From Paracentrotus lividus (taxonomy: Eukaryota; Echinodermata; Echinoidea; Camarodonta; Echinidae), in NCBI GenBank assembly GCA_940671915.1, contig CALNVZ010003433.1, positions 17,107,600 through 17,171,599 on the forward strand: 64,000 bases of DNA, written 5' to 3'. Below the pieces are notes generated by a model. It saw nothing but the letters and a program-made list of their open reading frames with translations, was not told where the DNA came from and searched no databases. Shown here piece after piece: positions 11,591 through 23,789 of the stretch. Every line of letters starts with the position of its first letter. Positions within the stretch are counted from its first letter, which is position 1. Position numbers and translations under genes: made by a program.

Positions 11591-14145
11591 CAAATAGGGT
11601 GCCGCCCACTGTTTGAAATGATCCACTGGAACCCTGGATAAAAAGGGGATGGGGTGCCATTGAGAGTGTGAGAGACAGAGATGGGCAATGCAAGTGACAT
11701 CTTAAAGAAAGAGTTAGGCCTACGTAATTTGTTCTTTGCGTCTATCTTTTTGATCTACTGTTCATAGTGTAGTATAAATGAAAATGTTGTAAATATTTTG
11801 AAACCGAACGAATATACCGAACCCCTTGACCAAAGACTGACCATTTCCATTGAATCACTGAATCAGCTCCCAGTTTCTTGCTCCTTCCTTTACAAACCAA
11901 GGTGATTAACCCCAGACATCCTTAATACTCCAGTCACACTGCCAGACTGACAAATATTCTCCATTCAATATAAATGCACTATTTTGCGTCAAACTATTGT
12001 CTTCCTGGTGTCAATCGTGCTGCTATACCTGAGGAGGTATTACCCCCCCTTCAAACAGAAAGCAGTCCAAAACACATCTCCCAACACAAAAGCACAGTCA
12101 ATACCCCATCATTAGGACCCAATCCACAGTACATAGCAAGCCCTCTGCTAGACAATAGACTCCTTTCTTTGATCCTGTGTGGTCATTGGAATCATGCCTC
12201 CACTGTGGTGACGAATTCTAGTCTACTTTTTAAGATATCAGTTCCATGGTTTTTGCACCCTTTTAAATTTTTTTCAAGGTTTACAAATTGTAGAATTCAG
12301 GCGATTATTTTTAATGAATTATATTTTAAGGGATTGAATTGACTAACCCGTTAGGCCTATTTGTGTATTTTAATACATATCTAAAACAATTGAAGATTAT
12401 TTCATCAACAATCACTTAAATCATAAATATTGTATAATACTTTCTTGGATTTATTCAAAATGTGAGAAATAAACAAGTGATGAATGTTGTGTGTATGGTA
12501 TGAAGAATACGCCCCCACCAATATGGTTCCTTCATCGATACACTGTCTCATGAAAGCCAAATTAAAACACTGAAAATAATATTACACTAGCAAGCAATAG
12601 TGTACAGTATATTTATACCAAAATAGAGGCATACAGGTACAGTGTAATGTACATAATGATTGTTTGTCAAACCATGCAAACATGTATGCTTCGTTGAATA
12701 ACTGGTCTAAATCTTGAGACTATTTTTGTTCAACAGTGCAACTTGGAAGTTGGCAGTTGAGTGTCCCGCCTTTGTAGTATTGTACTATTCAGTTTAGAGT
12801 AAATAGTTCAAAGGGAGGCAAAATAAAAGGCAGTTTCACCTAGTTTAATCTGTTTATTGTGAAAGAAAGGCTGGTAGCACTGGTATACAAACCACTGTAC
12901 AATGTAAAATGTACGTGAGTAACCATCATGTGTGTTTTTTTACAGAATAAGGTCGCAGTCAACAAAAATATTATTTGTGATTTCACAATTAGGACAATGT
13001 ACTATTGAAAACAAAAACAAAAATCAATATTAATGAAAAAGAAAGTAATGTGTTTTCATTTCATTTGATATTCCCGACGATTCATTTTGAGAAACGATGT
13101 TCAGCTACCGGTATGTCTAGATGCAGTGCACAGTATGTACTTTTAATAGAAATAATTATCAAGACATTAAATTCATTCCAATTTCCATACAAGTGCAATT
13201 TGGTATACTGCAGCATATGTATTTAGTTCCCATTTATGTCAAATCTCATTTTTATTAATTTTAACATTGAAAAGAGATAAACTTGATTTTGTATTAATTT
13301 CGTTTTCCTTCTCTGAATGTACATTTTTATATGTACACCTATACATGCACATCTAGTTTTTAATTAGACAATGTTGTCTTTGTAGTAGTTCACCTGCAGT
13401 CTGTTCTTTTCCATACAGATCTGTATACATTTAACCCCAGTTGTGTAATGCATCATTATACACTACATACATGTATTACAATATAACAAGTGGTCATAAT
13501 ACATTTCTATAATTGAAAAATAAACAGAATTGCTTTGCGGCTTTTTGCCGTAACAGTGCATTTGGTGCTTCTCTTCTGTGTTTAATTGTCCACTTGATGA
13601 GTAGGGCCTTGGCCTTTGTAAGAGTCTATTGTTAGGGGCTGAGAGGATTTTGGTCTTTTTTCAAAGAAATGAGTGGGCGGACTCAAAAGAGTTTAAACAA
13701 AGCTAAAATGGCCGCTTCCAACTTGTTCTACAAGCAGTGAATGTATTTGTTTGAAAGATGTTGAAGGGGAGATATGATTACATGAAGTACACTCTTTGTG
13801 ATTATACAACCCGCTCTCAATCATACATGGACAACATTATGTACAAGGATTCACTGATTGCCACAAACAAACAAAAATATATGTTGTAGATTTATAAATT
13901 GTATGTAGGTGAAACTGCCTAAGTTGACTTTGACTATTCAATGTTTGATTTCATTAAAAAATTAAACCAATATTTACAATTTTCCAAAATAAGAACTGTT
14001 GTTAATAGTAGGATACCTTGTGTACTCAAATGACTCAAAAATATTGTCTGTTTATAGATAGGCGGACAGGGTGTGTGACTCATATTTGTTTTTTTGTTTT
14101 TTTGTTTTTTGGCTCTCCATTTGTGATGTGCTTCTTGTATAATAA
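11591..14145. other. AT-rich non-coding stretch
   Basis: No supported gene. A 122-codon plus-strand frame (11974-12342) has no recognised domain, no splice context and neutral codon use, so I leave it uncalled. T-rich runs occur at 14090-14120. Confidence 0.5.
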
Positions 14146-14688
14146 AGAGTGTGTTCAATGTCCAGTTTCAAATTTATACACCAACATGAATCATGATACA
14201 AAACGCAATCACAAAACTCAAACACAAACGCGAACAACGGTGCACACTTAAACCAGTCAAGTGTCCTAAATTATAATACGTGTTTGAGACGTCGCGATTG
14301 CGTATTTCTAACTTCCCATCTCAATAAAATCACATATTCTTCTCCTTTTTTCAATTGCACCGAACTTCCATCTGCGAGAGACACTTTAAAACACGTGAAA
14401 ACTCAATCCTGTCCAATGTCGCATTCCGTGCAATCGCGATGCTCAAGGTCGTTAAAATGAAGCTGATTGCTGTTTGTAAACGCATCTTTTCACGGCGTTT
14501 TAATTTTTCGGCGTATTTAAATTTATAATTGAGATTGAAACACGTTTTTTTATTGACGACCGGCGATGAGGTGTGACAATGCAACTATCCTCTCTTTGTT
14601 TTTCTTTATATCAGCGTTTTGTGTTTGCGTTTTGTATCATGATTCATGTTGGCGTATAAATTTGAAACTGGACATTGAACTCACTCAA
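14146..14688. mobile_element. MITE with long terminal inverted repeats, copy 1
   Basis: The left end begins AGAGTGTGTTCAATGTCCAG and continues through CCAACATGAATCATGATACA. The right end is its inverse (CATGATTCATGTTGGCGT, then CTGGACATTGAAC). The terminal inverted repeats are about 75 bp with few mismatches. Outside them GATGTGCTTCTT (14125) and AAGAAGCACATC (14688) are also inverted, so the true ends may lie further out. The interior is non-coding with patches such as GACCTTGAGCATCGCGATTG (minus strand). A second copy at 41098-41608 is the reverse complement along its length, at roughly three-quarters identity by eye. A non-autonomous DNA transposon fits. Confidence 0.8.
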
Positions 14689-14699
14689 AGAAGCACATC

Positions 14700-15715
14700 A
14701 TCTACATGTTTTAAGTTAAGAAGTATTACAATATATAAGGGCCTTACACAATATAATGTTGGCTTTTCTGATCTCAAACCTGTTTAGAGTCAGAGGGACT
14801 ATAACACAAAGTTTAAATGGATAATTAGAAGCTAAAGTCATTCTACACTCGATAGAACTCCGTGCACCTCAATTAATGTTCTTATCACATTTACACACAA
14901 AACAAAAGCCTCATGTAGGTGCTATAAAACTGCTCTTTAGTGGCCCTTAAAAAGCCTAGAATACCTCCAATTGTTCTCATGGGTACACAACACTGCCTTG
15001 TGTTTGTTTGAGTTTGTTTGTCATGGCAAAGTTTTGTGTGCGCAGTGCTAAGTGGTTTCGAGAATTATGAGAAATTACAGTTTGGTACTACTATTTTTCT
15101 ACAACAAGAGTGGCCTCGTTCATACTGTGATGTTGTGTTATACAGACTTCCACTGGATCCAACAAGAAGCCTCGTTCACATGTACCACACACAGACCATG
15201 ATGTATAGGCCTACATATTTTTTTCAAGAAGTTTGAAGCAGTTTAGAGGTTTACAAGTACCTATTCAGCTTGGTCAATACTAGTATAATTTATTAGCTTG
15301 CAATTACAGTTTTAGATTTCCATTCAGTGAAGTGGTTCCGTTCCCAAAGCCTACGTCCCAGTCCCCATTTCAAATGTGTTCTGTAAAGCTACAATGGAGA
15401 TTTCATTAAAATTGGAGTGTACTGTACTAGGCTTAGATGGAGGGTCTCATTAGGCTCCAAGCCTCATTCTGATTCACATGCAAATCGTATGTAGATACAC
15501 GTATGTCCATGTATTGCCTTTGATTTGCAATGCACAATGCAAACCTCATGCAGACAAACAAACAAACAAACAAAAGGCCCAACTTATACTACATGTATGT
15601 AAGATATAGGACTAATTGCTTCTCAATAGTGTATCAAGATACAAGTAGGCGTATGTAGATGTCATAAAATAAATGTACATTTTATCATAATCATTAATGT
15701 TGGCTTAAGAGACAT
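14700..15715. other. Non-coding stretch
   Basis: No supported gene. It contains a short (ACAA)n run at 15555-15575 and several TACATGTA or AGGCCTAC motifs. Confidence 0.55.
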
Positions 15716-15721
15716 ATCGTC

Positions 15722-15912
15722 AGCTTGGAGCCAGAAGGGCGCTATTGCAGATCAAGGATGTTCCGTTTGGAGCCAGAAGGGCGCTATTACCATTGACTTT
15801 GTACAGTAATAGCGCCCTTATGGCTCTCAACGGAACATCTATAAGATGCAATAACGCCCTTATGGCTCCCAACAGACGGTATAATCTGCTGAGAGCCAGA
15901 AGGGCATTACCT
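15722..15912. mobile_element. Palindromic hairpin element made of repeated GCC-AGAAGGGCGCTATT units
   Basis: GGAGCCAGAAGGGCGCTATT occurs twice in forward orientation (15728-15747 and 15770-15789). Its inverse (AATAGCGCCCTTATGGCTC, AATAACGCCCTTATGGCTC) occurs twice in the next 70 bp. The stretches between forward units (GGATGTTCCGTTT) also pair with CAACGGAACATC. Together 15722-15793 and 15805-15872 form a roughly 70-bp inverted repeat with a loop of about 11 bases. A further forward unit starts at 15890 (GAGAGCCAGAAGGGC). Likely a small foldback or MITE derivative. A hairpin RNA precursor is possible but not supported by anything else. Confidence 0.65.
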
Positions 15913-16440
15913 ATAGAGTCAGTGTCCTCACTCTCAGCAGAAAAATATTTATCTGGATATTTGTTTACTTTTGATGGAATACAACAGAGTAATTGCCACC
16001 ACAAAGTTAATTTGTTTCACCGGTATGGTTTCTTGCCATGTACTGCACTTGTGAGGCAACATACAAAAGTGTAGGCCTACATGCAAAGTGCATGAGCTTC
16101 TACAAACATTCATTTTCCTATTTGTTGTGTTCTATGTTTGTGGTAGTCATCGGGGTGCTAGCCTGGTTTTCAGGCTTAGGGAGATTTATTCCTCTCATTG
16201 AAAATACTAAGAAGTATGTTTGAGTCTGGAATGTTGACACTTTAGACTAACCCCAAGTGAGAGTAGAGGAATATGGTTTTTAGGGTAAGTCTATAAATGC
16301 ACAGTAACAAATAATACATGTATTCTCTCAGATTACATACATGTAGTGTCCTTCTGTAGTTTTGCATCCATTTTAACACTGTTTCTAAATCTAAATGTGA
16401 AGGCTTACAATTGAAGATGCCACATGTAGTCCTAGAAGTT
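15913..16440. other. Non-coding stretch
   Basis: No supported gene or repeat beyond scattered TACATGTA motifs. Confidence 0.55.
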
Positions 16441-16443
16441 CCT

Positions 16444-16680
16444 ATGTTACATCAAATCAGTTTTGAGAAACAGAGGGTAAAAATGTACCAAACGAATATC
16501 TAGTACTAGCATCTTCACTTATTTTACATATTCCAAAATAGTTACTCCTCCCGCATCTTTTGGTACCATTTTTGTGTGGTTCACATGTCTTTACGCTTGG
16601 ATGAACACGACACATTGTTACATAAATGAAACAGAGGGCCAAAATGTAACATATGAACTTCTAGTACTAGCCTCTTCAAT
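16444..16680. repeat. Direct repeat pair, about 65 bp, 170 bp apart
   Basis: The first copy (about 16444-16516) reads TGTTACATC, then AAACAGAGGGTAAAAATGTA, then TCTAGTACTAGCATCTTCA. The second (about 16616-16679) reads TGTTACATA, then AAACAGAGGGCCAAAATGTA, then TCTAGTACTAGCCTCTTCA. Each contains the palindrome CTAGTACTAG. A local segmental duplication is the simplest origin. Confidence 0.65.
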
Positions 16681-16737
16681 TTAGCTTGCAAGCATTGACT
16701 CTATCAATCAGACAATTTATAGAATAAAATATATAAT

Positions 16738-16763
16738 ATAAATTATTATTATTATTATTATTG
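16738..16763. repeat. (ATT)n microsatellite
   Basis: About eight ATT units. No LINE-like 3' end sequence is recognisable beside it on either strand. Confidence 0.8.
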
Positions 16764-16969
16764 TTTTTTGAGTACATGAATACATAGTTTCCACTGATTC
16801 CAATGACGGAAACAAGACAGTGCCTGTAGTAAGCACAGTCTCAAAGTGCAGATGTCTTGTATGTTGTCTAACAATTATGTCTACATGTACCTGTTGGCCA
16901 CTGCAGTACATGTCATGAAAGAGGAAAATCCTTCTGTCTGAGAGCAAGGCTACATTCAGGTACATGTCG

Positions 16970-17560
16970 TATTGGGGCTCCTATTTTTAGGGCTCAGTGA
17001 GAAACGAGCCAGCGTGATAACACCCGCTCTGTTTACACAGACTGGGACTAATTTCTCATCAATGGGCATCCCTCTATGCTCCAGCCCGCTTCCCTTTGTG
17101 CCCAAAGTACACGCTGAATGCCTCCGAGAACGGAGAAGGAGAGAGTGGCGCTTCCAAAACACGAAGCTGTACTATTATATGGCAACGGCTAGGATAAGCT
17201 CCGGTGATGCGTAGCATGGTAGGCGAGCCGAGGGGGGTTGGGCAGTGGTTTAAGAGTCGTCCTCCGTCGATCACCAGGCCCCCTGGTTTGGCCATCTCCA
17301 TAGAGCAGCATGCTAAAAGGTGCCTCGCTTTTCTTGAGGACCACCGATCGGAACTAAGTCTGCTCCTTCGTCCTTTGTGCTGCTGCCACTGAGAGTTGGG
17401 TCTAGAGACATTACGATTCAAAGACTTCTTTTATCCACTTCTTTCGGAGGAGAAACGCTTGACTTGATCCCCCTCTGGCACGTCAGGAAACCCAACATTA
17501 ACTCCTGGGAAATAATGACGCCTTTAAAAGAAAAAAGGGTGTTGATCGTTTTCTCCTTTG
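16970..17560. promoter_or_regulatory. GC-rich island, possible conserved regulatory element
   Basis: A roughly 590-bp block with clearly higher GC than its surroundings and no simple repeats. Both strands stay open for up to 115 codons (minus strand 17074-17421), but no protein family is recognisable and no consistent splice signals flank it. In an AT-rich animal intergenic region such an island is often a conserved cis-regulatory module or an unannotated exon cluster. Assignment as regulatory DNA is inference from composition only. Confidence 0.3.
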
Positions 17561-17675
17561 ATTGAGTGACCCTGATTTCATTCTTACTTGCAAAACAGTT
17601 TGTTTACCTTCTAAGACTGCTCTTATTAGTGTTTTTTAAGTGTGGGGTTTCAGTGACAAATCGTTGAAAAATAAT

Positions 17676-17745
17676 GAATAATACCATCATCTCCAAGCAT
17701 GATGGTATTATTCAGTTGGTATTATTCATGATGGTATTATTAAGC
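17676..17745. repeat. Hairpin with reiterated ATGATGGTATTATT
   Basis: GAATAATACCATCAT (17676-17690) pairs perfectly with ATGATGGTATTATTC (17699-17713) across an 8-base loop. The right arm is then followed by GGTATTATTC and another ATGATGGTATTATT, so the arm sequence has been partly reduplicated. It lies 140 bp upstream of the LINE fragment and may be unrelated to it. Confidence 0.75.
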
Positions 17746-17885
17746 AGTTGCAGGTTATTGCTATTTTCAAATGGTGTCTTCAAAACAGCCATATTTAAGA
17801 CATGATAATCTATTTTTATACGATTATCAAAGATAAAAATTACATCTAGTTTATATGATATCATATTTCCCCTGTCTTGAAAGGG

Positions 17886-18502
17886 CTACATTGGCTACCA
17901 GTAAAGGAACGTATTGAATACAAAATTCTGCTTATTACTTGGAAGACAATGCATGGCTGTGCGCCTGCATATATATTCAATCTTCTTACAGAATATGTTC
18001 CTAGTCGTAATCTACGCTCCTCAGGAAAAAACTAGCTTGTTACAAAAAGAAATGTATCAATGTACGGAGATCGGTCATTTTCTTCAGCTGCTCCAGCTTT
18101 ATGGAATGCATTACCAACACAGATTCTTCTTTGGAGACATTAGAAACGTTCAAATCTAATCTCAAAACATTTCTTTTTGTAAAGGCATACTAACTTGAAT
18201 ATTAATGTTGTATTATATTGTACATTGTAGTTCTTTATATAATTATCAAAATATATATTGTTTTTTACTGTCTGTGTGTTTGGCATTGACAATCCTTTCC
18301 TCTTTGACTTTGACATGGCAGATTTGGAGTGTGCGCCTCACAGGCTGTCCCTCTTATCTGTTTTTATTAAGAGAATGTGTTTGTAACTACATGTATGATG
18401 TATGTTGTTCAACACTTTCATCTTGTTTTACAATGCGCCTCGGAATAGTTTAACTAGACAGATGGCGCTGTACAAATGCGTTATTATTATTATTATTATT
18501 AC
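17886..18502 (+). mobile_element. LINE 3' fragment (CR1/L2-like), broken, with (ATT)n tail
   Basis: The frame starting at 17886 reads LHWLPVKERIEYKILL, continues HGCAPAYIFNLLTEYVPSRN, and after an in-frame TAG at 18033-18035 continues GDRSFSSAAPALWNALPTQI, reaching a second stop at 18141. The residues TFKSNLKTFLF follow in another frame (18148-18180). These are the hallmark C-terminal residues downstream of the reverse transcriptase in CR1/L2-type non-LTR retrotransposons. About 280 bp of 3' UTR follows, ending GGCGCTGTACAAATGCG and an (ATT)n tail at 18481-18502, which is typical of this group. Only about the last 100 residues of a protein that normally exceeds 800 remain. It is a 5'-truncated, dead copy with two in-frame stops and at least one frameshift. 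Confidence 0.88.
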
Positions 18503-20790
18503 TAAAAACATAACACTCATATTTTGGTAAATCAACCAACTAATCCTAACTCTCACATAAACAGTACAAATGTCTAAATGTTTAAATCATCGTCATACAT
18601 CTGATTTCTGTCCATGAATGTATCAATATCTAGCATCGGACACTAATAGGCAGCTAGGGGAATGCTTTCTAGAAGAAAAATCCCCTTAATAAACACATTT
18701 TGCTATTGTGCCAGAAAAAAACAAATGAAATATAATCAATGTAGATTGATTGAGTACAAGTGAGTCAATGTAATCAATTTTCTTTTGATGTCCCTTTCTC
18801 TTTTCAAACCATTGGAGTCTCTCCTCCCACAGGAAGTCGATTGAAAAGAACTTGGTTTTTACGAGCGGTTTTGAGAACGACAAAGAACAGTTTGTGTGTT
18901 GGGTCTACGGCAAGTTCAGACTTCTCATGTTATTTAAAGATACTGTATTGAATTTATTATGATTGAGGTTCATAAATGACAAAAATATCTTGCTTTTGTA
19001 TTGGGAATAATACAGTAAACACTATAAATAGGTATTTGGTTTATGATTGTAAGTGGTAATATTGTTGCATTAATTTTAATGCCTTGAACTTGAACGATAT
19101 AAAATGAATCCCCACTAAAAAAAAAAAAAATGAAAATGAAAGTAAACATCAATTCCCACATTTTAACCTGCATGCTCATGGCTTATATTTTGAAGGAATT
19201 TTTTGTTTGAAATCTCTTAATATAAATGTACTCTTTGCTAGCCACAGTCGACTTCTTTCACTACTGAAAAAAAAACGTTACTATAGAATTATAAATATTC
19301 TTTTTGAATAACTATACCGCTCTTTCAGATAATTTCCTGTATCCACGCCAATTTTAAAAAAAATTTTTTACAATTATTATAATTGTTTTTGATTGAAATT
19401 GAAAGAGAAAAACAATTTGTTATTTTTTGCTTTACATACAGATAGCTACTAAAGATGAATAGTTCATCTGTGATATAAGCTTAGATGTCTCTAACATGTG
19501 TGTTTTCAAGATCACACCAATTAGTACTTGAATAGCTTTGTGGTGTTAAATTAATCCTCTTTAAGAAGTCAATAAAGCAATCAAGTGCCATTGACTGGAT
19601 CTCTCTGTAGTCCCAGTGCTTTCTTTGTATGTAGGGATTGATGAGTCACTTGAAGTAGTGACTTCCAAGAACTTATGTAACACTGAGATAAGGTAAAGGA
19701 TGAAGATGATGACTGTTGAGATTTTAGAAGGGCAATAACCCCTGTACTTTGATATAACATGAACTTCAAATCGATAAGTGCTGCTACTGGGCGGATTTGA
19801 TGACATTTCCCCTCTTTTCGACATGAAAACAAAATAATAGTTTTGTTATACATGGTGATCCTCAAGTAGTACCAGAAGGGGTACAAAAACCAAGACTTAA
19901 CTTGACAGGATTACATGAAATATTGCTTCAAGTTTTGTTTTTAATAGTACCAGAGTTAAATTGCAATACATGTGTAATATTTATCAATATTTTATTCACT
20001 ACTTTCACGTGGTATTGCGATGAGCATTCATAATACATGCGCTTAACTTATGAATGTGAGAAGAGCGAGTAGAGGCACAGTTTTCCATAATCTTCCAAAT
20101 GTGCCATTGCCCTCCAGCCTGCTATAAGCCCAGATTTACAATTTGCAAATTTATGCTGATTTCTACTATGTTTTGTCCCCTCTCTCCTCACCTTTCCAAA
20201 TCTTTCTCCCCCCTCTCTCGATCACTCTCATTTCTCCGAACATAGATGGCCATTTTGCCATACATACCAATTAGCATCGCAATCATAATGGTGTCGCGTT
20301 GGGAACGCATCATATATGCGTAACATCCAAGCTTGCTCGAAGGAGATTAGACCTTTGCTATAAAGCATCATGGGAATTTATGGCAAAATTGGTGATTGGA
20401 AGTAGGGGGGGGGGTGTACATGTACATGTAGGTTGGTGGGGTTGCTCATGCATATTCCCAAAGTTACATTTTTGCAACATTTAACAAAATAGTTGGATTC
20501 TTGGCTCCAGGAGATGATGAATCAGATTGTGTATGACAAAAAAAAAAAAGAGACAACAATAACAACAAAGAAAATGTATAGACTGTGAATTATCTGTGAT
20601 AATCATGCCATTATTGATTCCTCTTCTGCAATTCTATGCAAATGTCCAGCACATACAATCGGACACATTTATTATATCATATTTTTTCTCATTCATAGCC
20701 AAAAGGGCATTGGCTCCTATAGTTGAACATCTTTCTTTCTTTTTGTCCTTGATAGACAATTTCAATCTCTTAACATGCCAATGATGGCAT
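18503..20790. other. AT-rich non-coding stretch
   Basis: No supported gene. It has poly(A/T) runs (19116-19130, 19268-19276, 19358-19372), a TC-rich patch at 20180-20220 and a G-run at 20405-20414 next to TACATGTACATGTA. Confidence 0.55.
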
Positions 20791-20799
20791 CACAATGTC

Positions 20800-21015
20800 A
20801 AGAGTTGACGATGCTTTCATCTTGCTCTGCTTTAGATTGGCTGTCGTTCGTCTTGGGGTGATGCTTGCGTTGACCCATAAAAATGTAAATGAGTGGGACT
20901 AAAGACTCTGTTTTCTCCCTCCCTGGAGTCTGACGGGCTTTCCAAGATTCATGTGCCTGACGAACATTACGGGCTTAATACTGCAGGGCAGCTATGGCAT
21001 TGACTCATATCAAGA
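20800..21015. promoter_or_regulatory. GC-richer block, possible conserved non-coding element
   Basis: About 200 bp of balanced composition between AT-rich sequence and a GA-rich run. No open frame of note. A regulatory role is only a compositional guess. Confidence 0.2.
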
Positions 21016-21025
21016 TGCGAGGTGA

Positions 21026-21090
21026 ATGGGGAGAAAGAGAGAGAGAGATGGAGAGAGAGAACGAAAGATGAAGAGGGGAGGGATGGAGAG
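21026..21090. repeat. GA-rich simple repeat
   Basis: Imperfect (GA)n with interruptions (GAGAGAGATGGAGAGAGAGA). Confidence 0.75.
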
Positions 21091-22165
21091 TAATAAGATA
21101 TGCCTTATTAGGAAGGTATGAATATGTTCTACAAATCTAGTGTGGTAGGCATCTTATCTTTGCACAGTTATGTTGACTTTTTCTTTGTGAGAGGATTCCA
21201 GCCTTTTCCTTTCTTCTGATACCCATAATATATGGAAGATATGAATAAGTTTTTGGATCTATTGTAAGCTTTTTTGTCTTATCTCTCTCAGTTATGTTGA
21301 CTTTTTTTAAAGACATGCTAGAGGAGATGTTTCCACCTTTTTCATTTCAGAATATTTACAGGTATAAATCCTGGGTGGATTTATCTGTTAGTTATTTTGC
21401 GGAATACAAATACTGTAGATGTTTGGAAGAAATAATGCTCTTATAAACACTGTTCATTCTAACAGTTAAAAGAGACACAGGAATAATTTTCAGATATTCT
21501 TAATATGTTACAATTTGTTGCATTTTATAACTGATGTATAAGACTGACGTGCATTGATTTGAATTTTAGGTCAGTGAAACCACTGATATATTACAAATGC
21601 GACTTTATCAATAAAATAAAAGAATTTTGCACAAAAAAAAATCAAATATAATAAATTGCTTGCTGAGAGACATAACTGCATTGACTCTCCGTGAATTACT
21701 GCCCTTCTGACCTCTATGCATGTAAAAATATGAAAGCCTCAAGCATCTACATGTATACGTTGTACATGTATGATCTAATCTTGGAGCATATTCATAAGAC
21801 ATTTACCCATGAAAAGATGCTTTGGGCTTTAGATTTTCATGATTACGATTCTTCTCCGTCGTTTGTCCTTGTTCATTGCGATTATGATTATTGCTGCAAG
21901 GTTCTTTAATGGATGACTTGTGTTTTATTTTCTTTTGTTACATCCGATGATTTGCCAGTAGACATCCCAAACATTTTGTCCATTGTGATTAATGAGTCCT
22001 TGGTTTGAATTATATTCCATTTAACGTGCGTGTTCCCCAAAATGATGTTAAGACCGATGCAACAAGCAAAGTCATCAAACACAAAAATAACATTTAACTA
22101 TTGTCCATTCCCAAGATGTTGTAAATTTGTTAATTTGTGTATACTGATAGCTTTTAATCAATATT
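21091..22165. other. AT-rich non-coding stretch
   Basis: No supported gene. GTTATGTTGACTTTTT occurs at about 21167 and again near 21291, a short direct repeat. Confidence 0.5.
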
Positions 22166-22168
22166 AAG

Positions 22169-22215
22169 GGAGTAAGAGAGAAAGAGAGAGAGAGAGAGCA
22201 AGCGAGAGAGATAAT

Positions 22216-22289
<74 letters not shown>

Positions 22290-22290
22290 T
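22169..22290. repeat. (GA)n microsatellite
   Basis: An imperfect start, then about 75 bp of uninterrupted GA ending at about 22286, followed by a G-run at 22300-22310. Ser/Leu-rich open frames on the minus strand are artefacts of the CT dinucleotide. Confidence 0.95.
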
Positions 22291-22763
22291 GAAAAAGAGG
22301 GGGGGGGGGGTGGAAAGAATGAATTTGAACAAAAAGATGGAGATACATATAGAGATGTGAGTTTGATAATAAATATAAGAGGCAAAGATTTTAATGAAAT
22401 ATCTAATTATGTATTTTCGTTTTCCTTTCATTGATACCAGACTAATTAATTTGAGAAATCTTCTTGCCGCCATGTAGTAAACCCGAGTAACCTGAAGAGC
22501 ATATCCAATTAATATTTTACCACCATCAGATTTTCTTGAGAAATAAGAATGGGTCTGTAATAATCTTAGATTGATTATGCTTCACCATTCTCCTATTTAC
22601 AAAAAAAATCTGTTAAAAATTCATATCTGTAATTGTCATATTCATTTGGAAACGATCCAAATAGCACTTTTGATTCATAAAAATGATTCTTCAACCATTT
22701 TATCGATTTTGTGCTGTTCTGTACAATTTTTCTTATCAAATTAGCATTCCTCTCGACATTCCT

Positions 22764-22807
22764 TAAGAACTAGCTGCACCCGGCGCTACGCGCCGGGGCA
22801 GCTAGCA
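22764..22807. repeat. CTAG-bounded GC palindrome, possible Helitron-like terminus
   Basis: CTAGCTGC at 22770 is followed by the perfect hairpin CCGGCGCTACGCGCCGG, then GGCAGCTAG. The structure reads similarly on both strands. On the minus strand it has the order GC hairpin, a 6-base spacer, CTAG, then T, which is the known layout of a Helitron 3' end. No 5' end or Rep/helicase sequence is visible, so a different palindromic repeat is equally possible. Confidence 0.4.
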
Positions 22808-22979
22808 AGTCCACCCCCTACAGTTTGAAAAACGGTGTTTCTTTCATTCCCTCGACCCTTCTTATTAAAGCATTTCGCGAAATTGATAAATGCTTCGGCG
22901 AAAATTCGGCTCCTGCAAAAAATATAAAACCTGCTCCGCCCCCATATGAGCCTGATAAAGTTTATTCTGCTTCTTATTA

Positions 22980-23166
22980 GTTCTTTCTTTCTTTCTTTTA
23001 CATTTTTAAAAATTTATTTATTTATTTATTCATTTTTTTATTGTTTATTCTTATTTTTTATTTTATTATTATAATTATTATTATTGTATTTTATATTATT
23101 ATTATTTATTTTTATGTTTATTTATTTTTTAAATTTATATTATTTATTTTTTTTACTTTATTTTTA

Positions 23167-23201
<35 letters not shown>

Positions 23202-23510
23202 ATTATTATTATTATTATTTTTTTTTTATTTTTTTATTTTTTTTTTGGGGGGGGGTGCTGAGAGTTATAGGCCTACCCATTACCCCCCCCCACCCTCCTC
23301 CTCGCATAGATCTGCTCCTGATTTATTTGGCTTTGTGGAGTTTATTCATTTATTGTGGGGAAGGTGATCATTTCATCGATCTCGTCATTTTTTAATTTTT
23401 TTTTAAAAATGCACTGAAAAAGGGGACCTCTTTTGAAAAAACTTTTATCTAAAAATAAAATGAGCTAACTATTATTATCATTATTATTCTATTTTTTAAT
23501 TTTTAATTTG
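22980..23510. repeat. A/T low-complexity desert with (ATT)n and (TTTA)n
   Basis: Over 500 bp almost without G or C on the plus strand except for short G or C runs at 23247-23256 and 23283-23290. It includes (TTTA)n at 23010-23030 and (ATT)n at 23170-23218. Confidence 0.9.
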
Positions 23511-23789
23511 TTTAGGGGCTTTTTTTGGGGGAGGAGGAGGCGCAAAATTCGCAAAGGCCTTGGTCGTTTACAGCCTACCGAAACTAAAAAATCCTTGCAG
23601 CCACCTTTGATAAAGAAATGTGACCCTTTCTTTTTTGGGTGGGGGGGGGGGGGCTACTTTCAATACTTTGAGATTGGTAAGGGAAAAAAGGGCAATGCGT
23701 GGGCTAATATTTATTTTTTGTAAATTTATTTATTATTATCATATTATTTTTTTGGGGAAGGGGGTGGAATGGGCAAATGTGTACATAGG

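Noticed and set aside
22075-22473. Ser/Leu-repeat open frames on the minus strand
   Set aside because: Translation of the (CT)n strand of a microsatellite.
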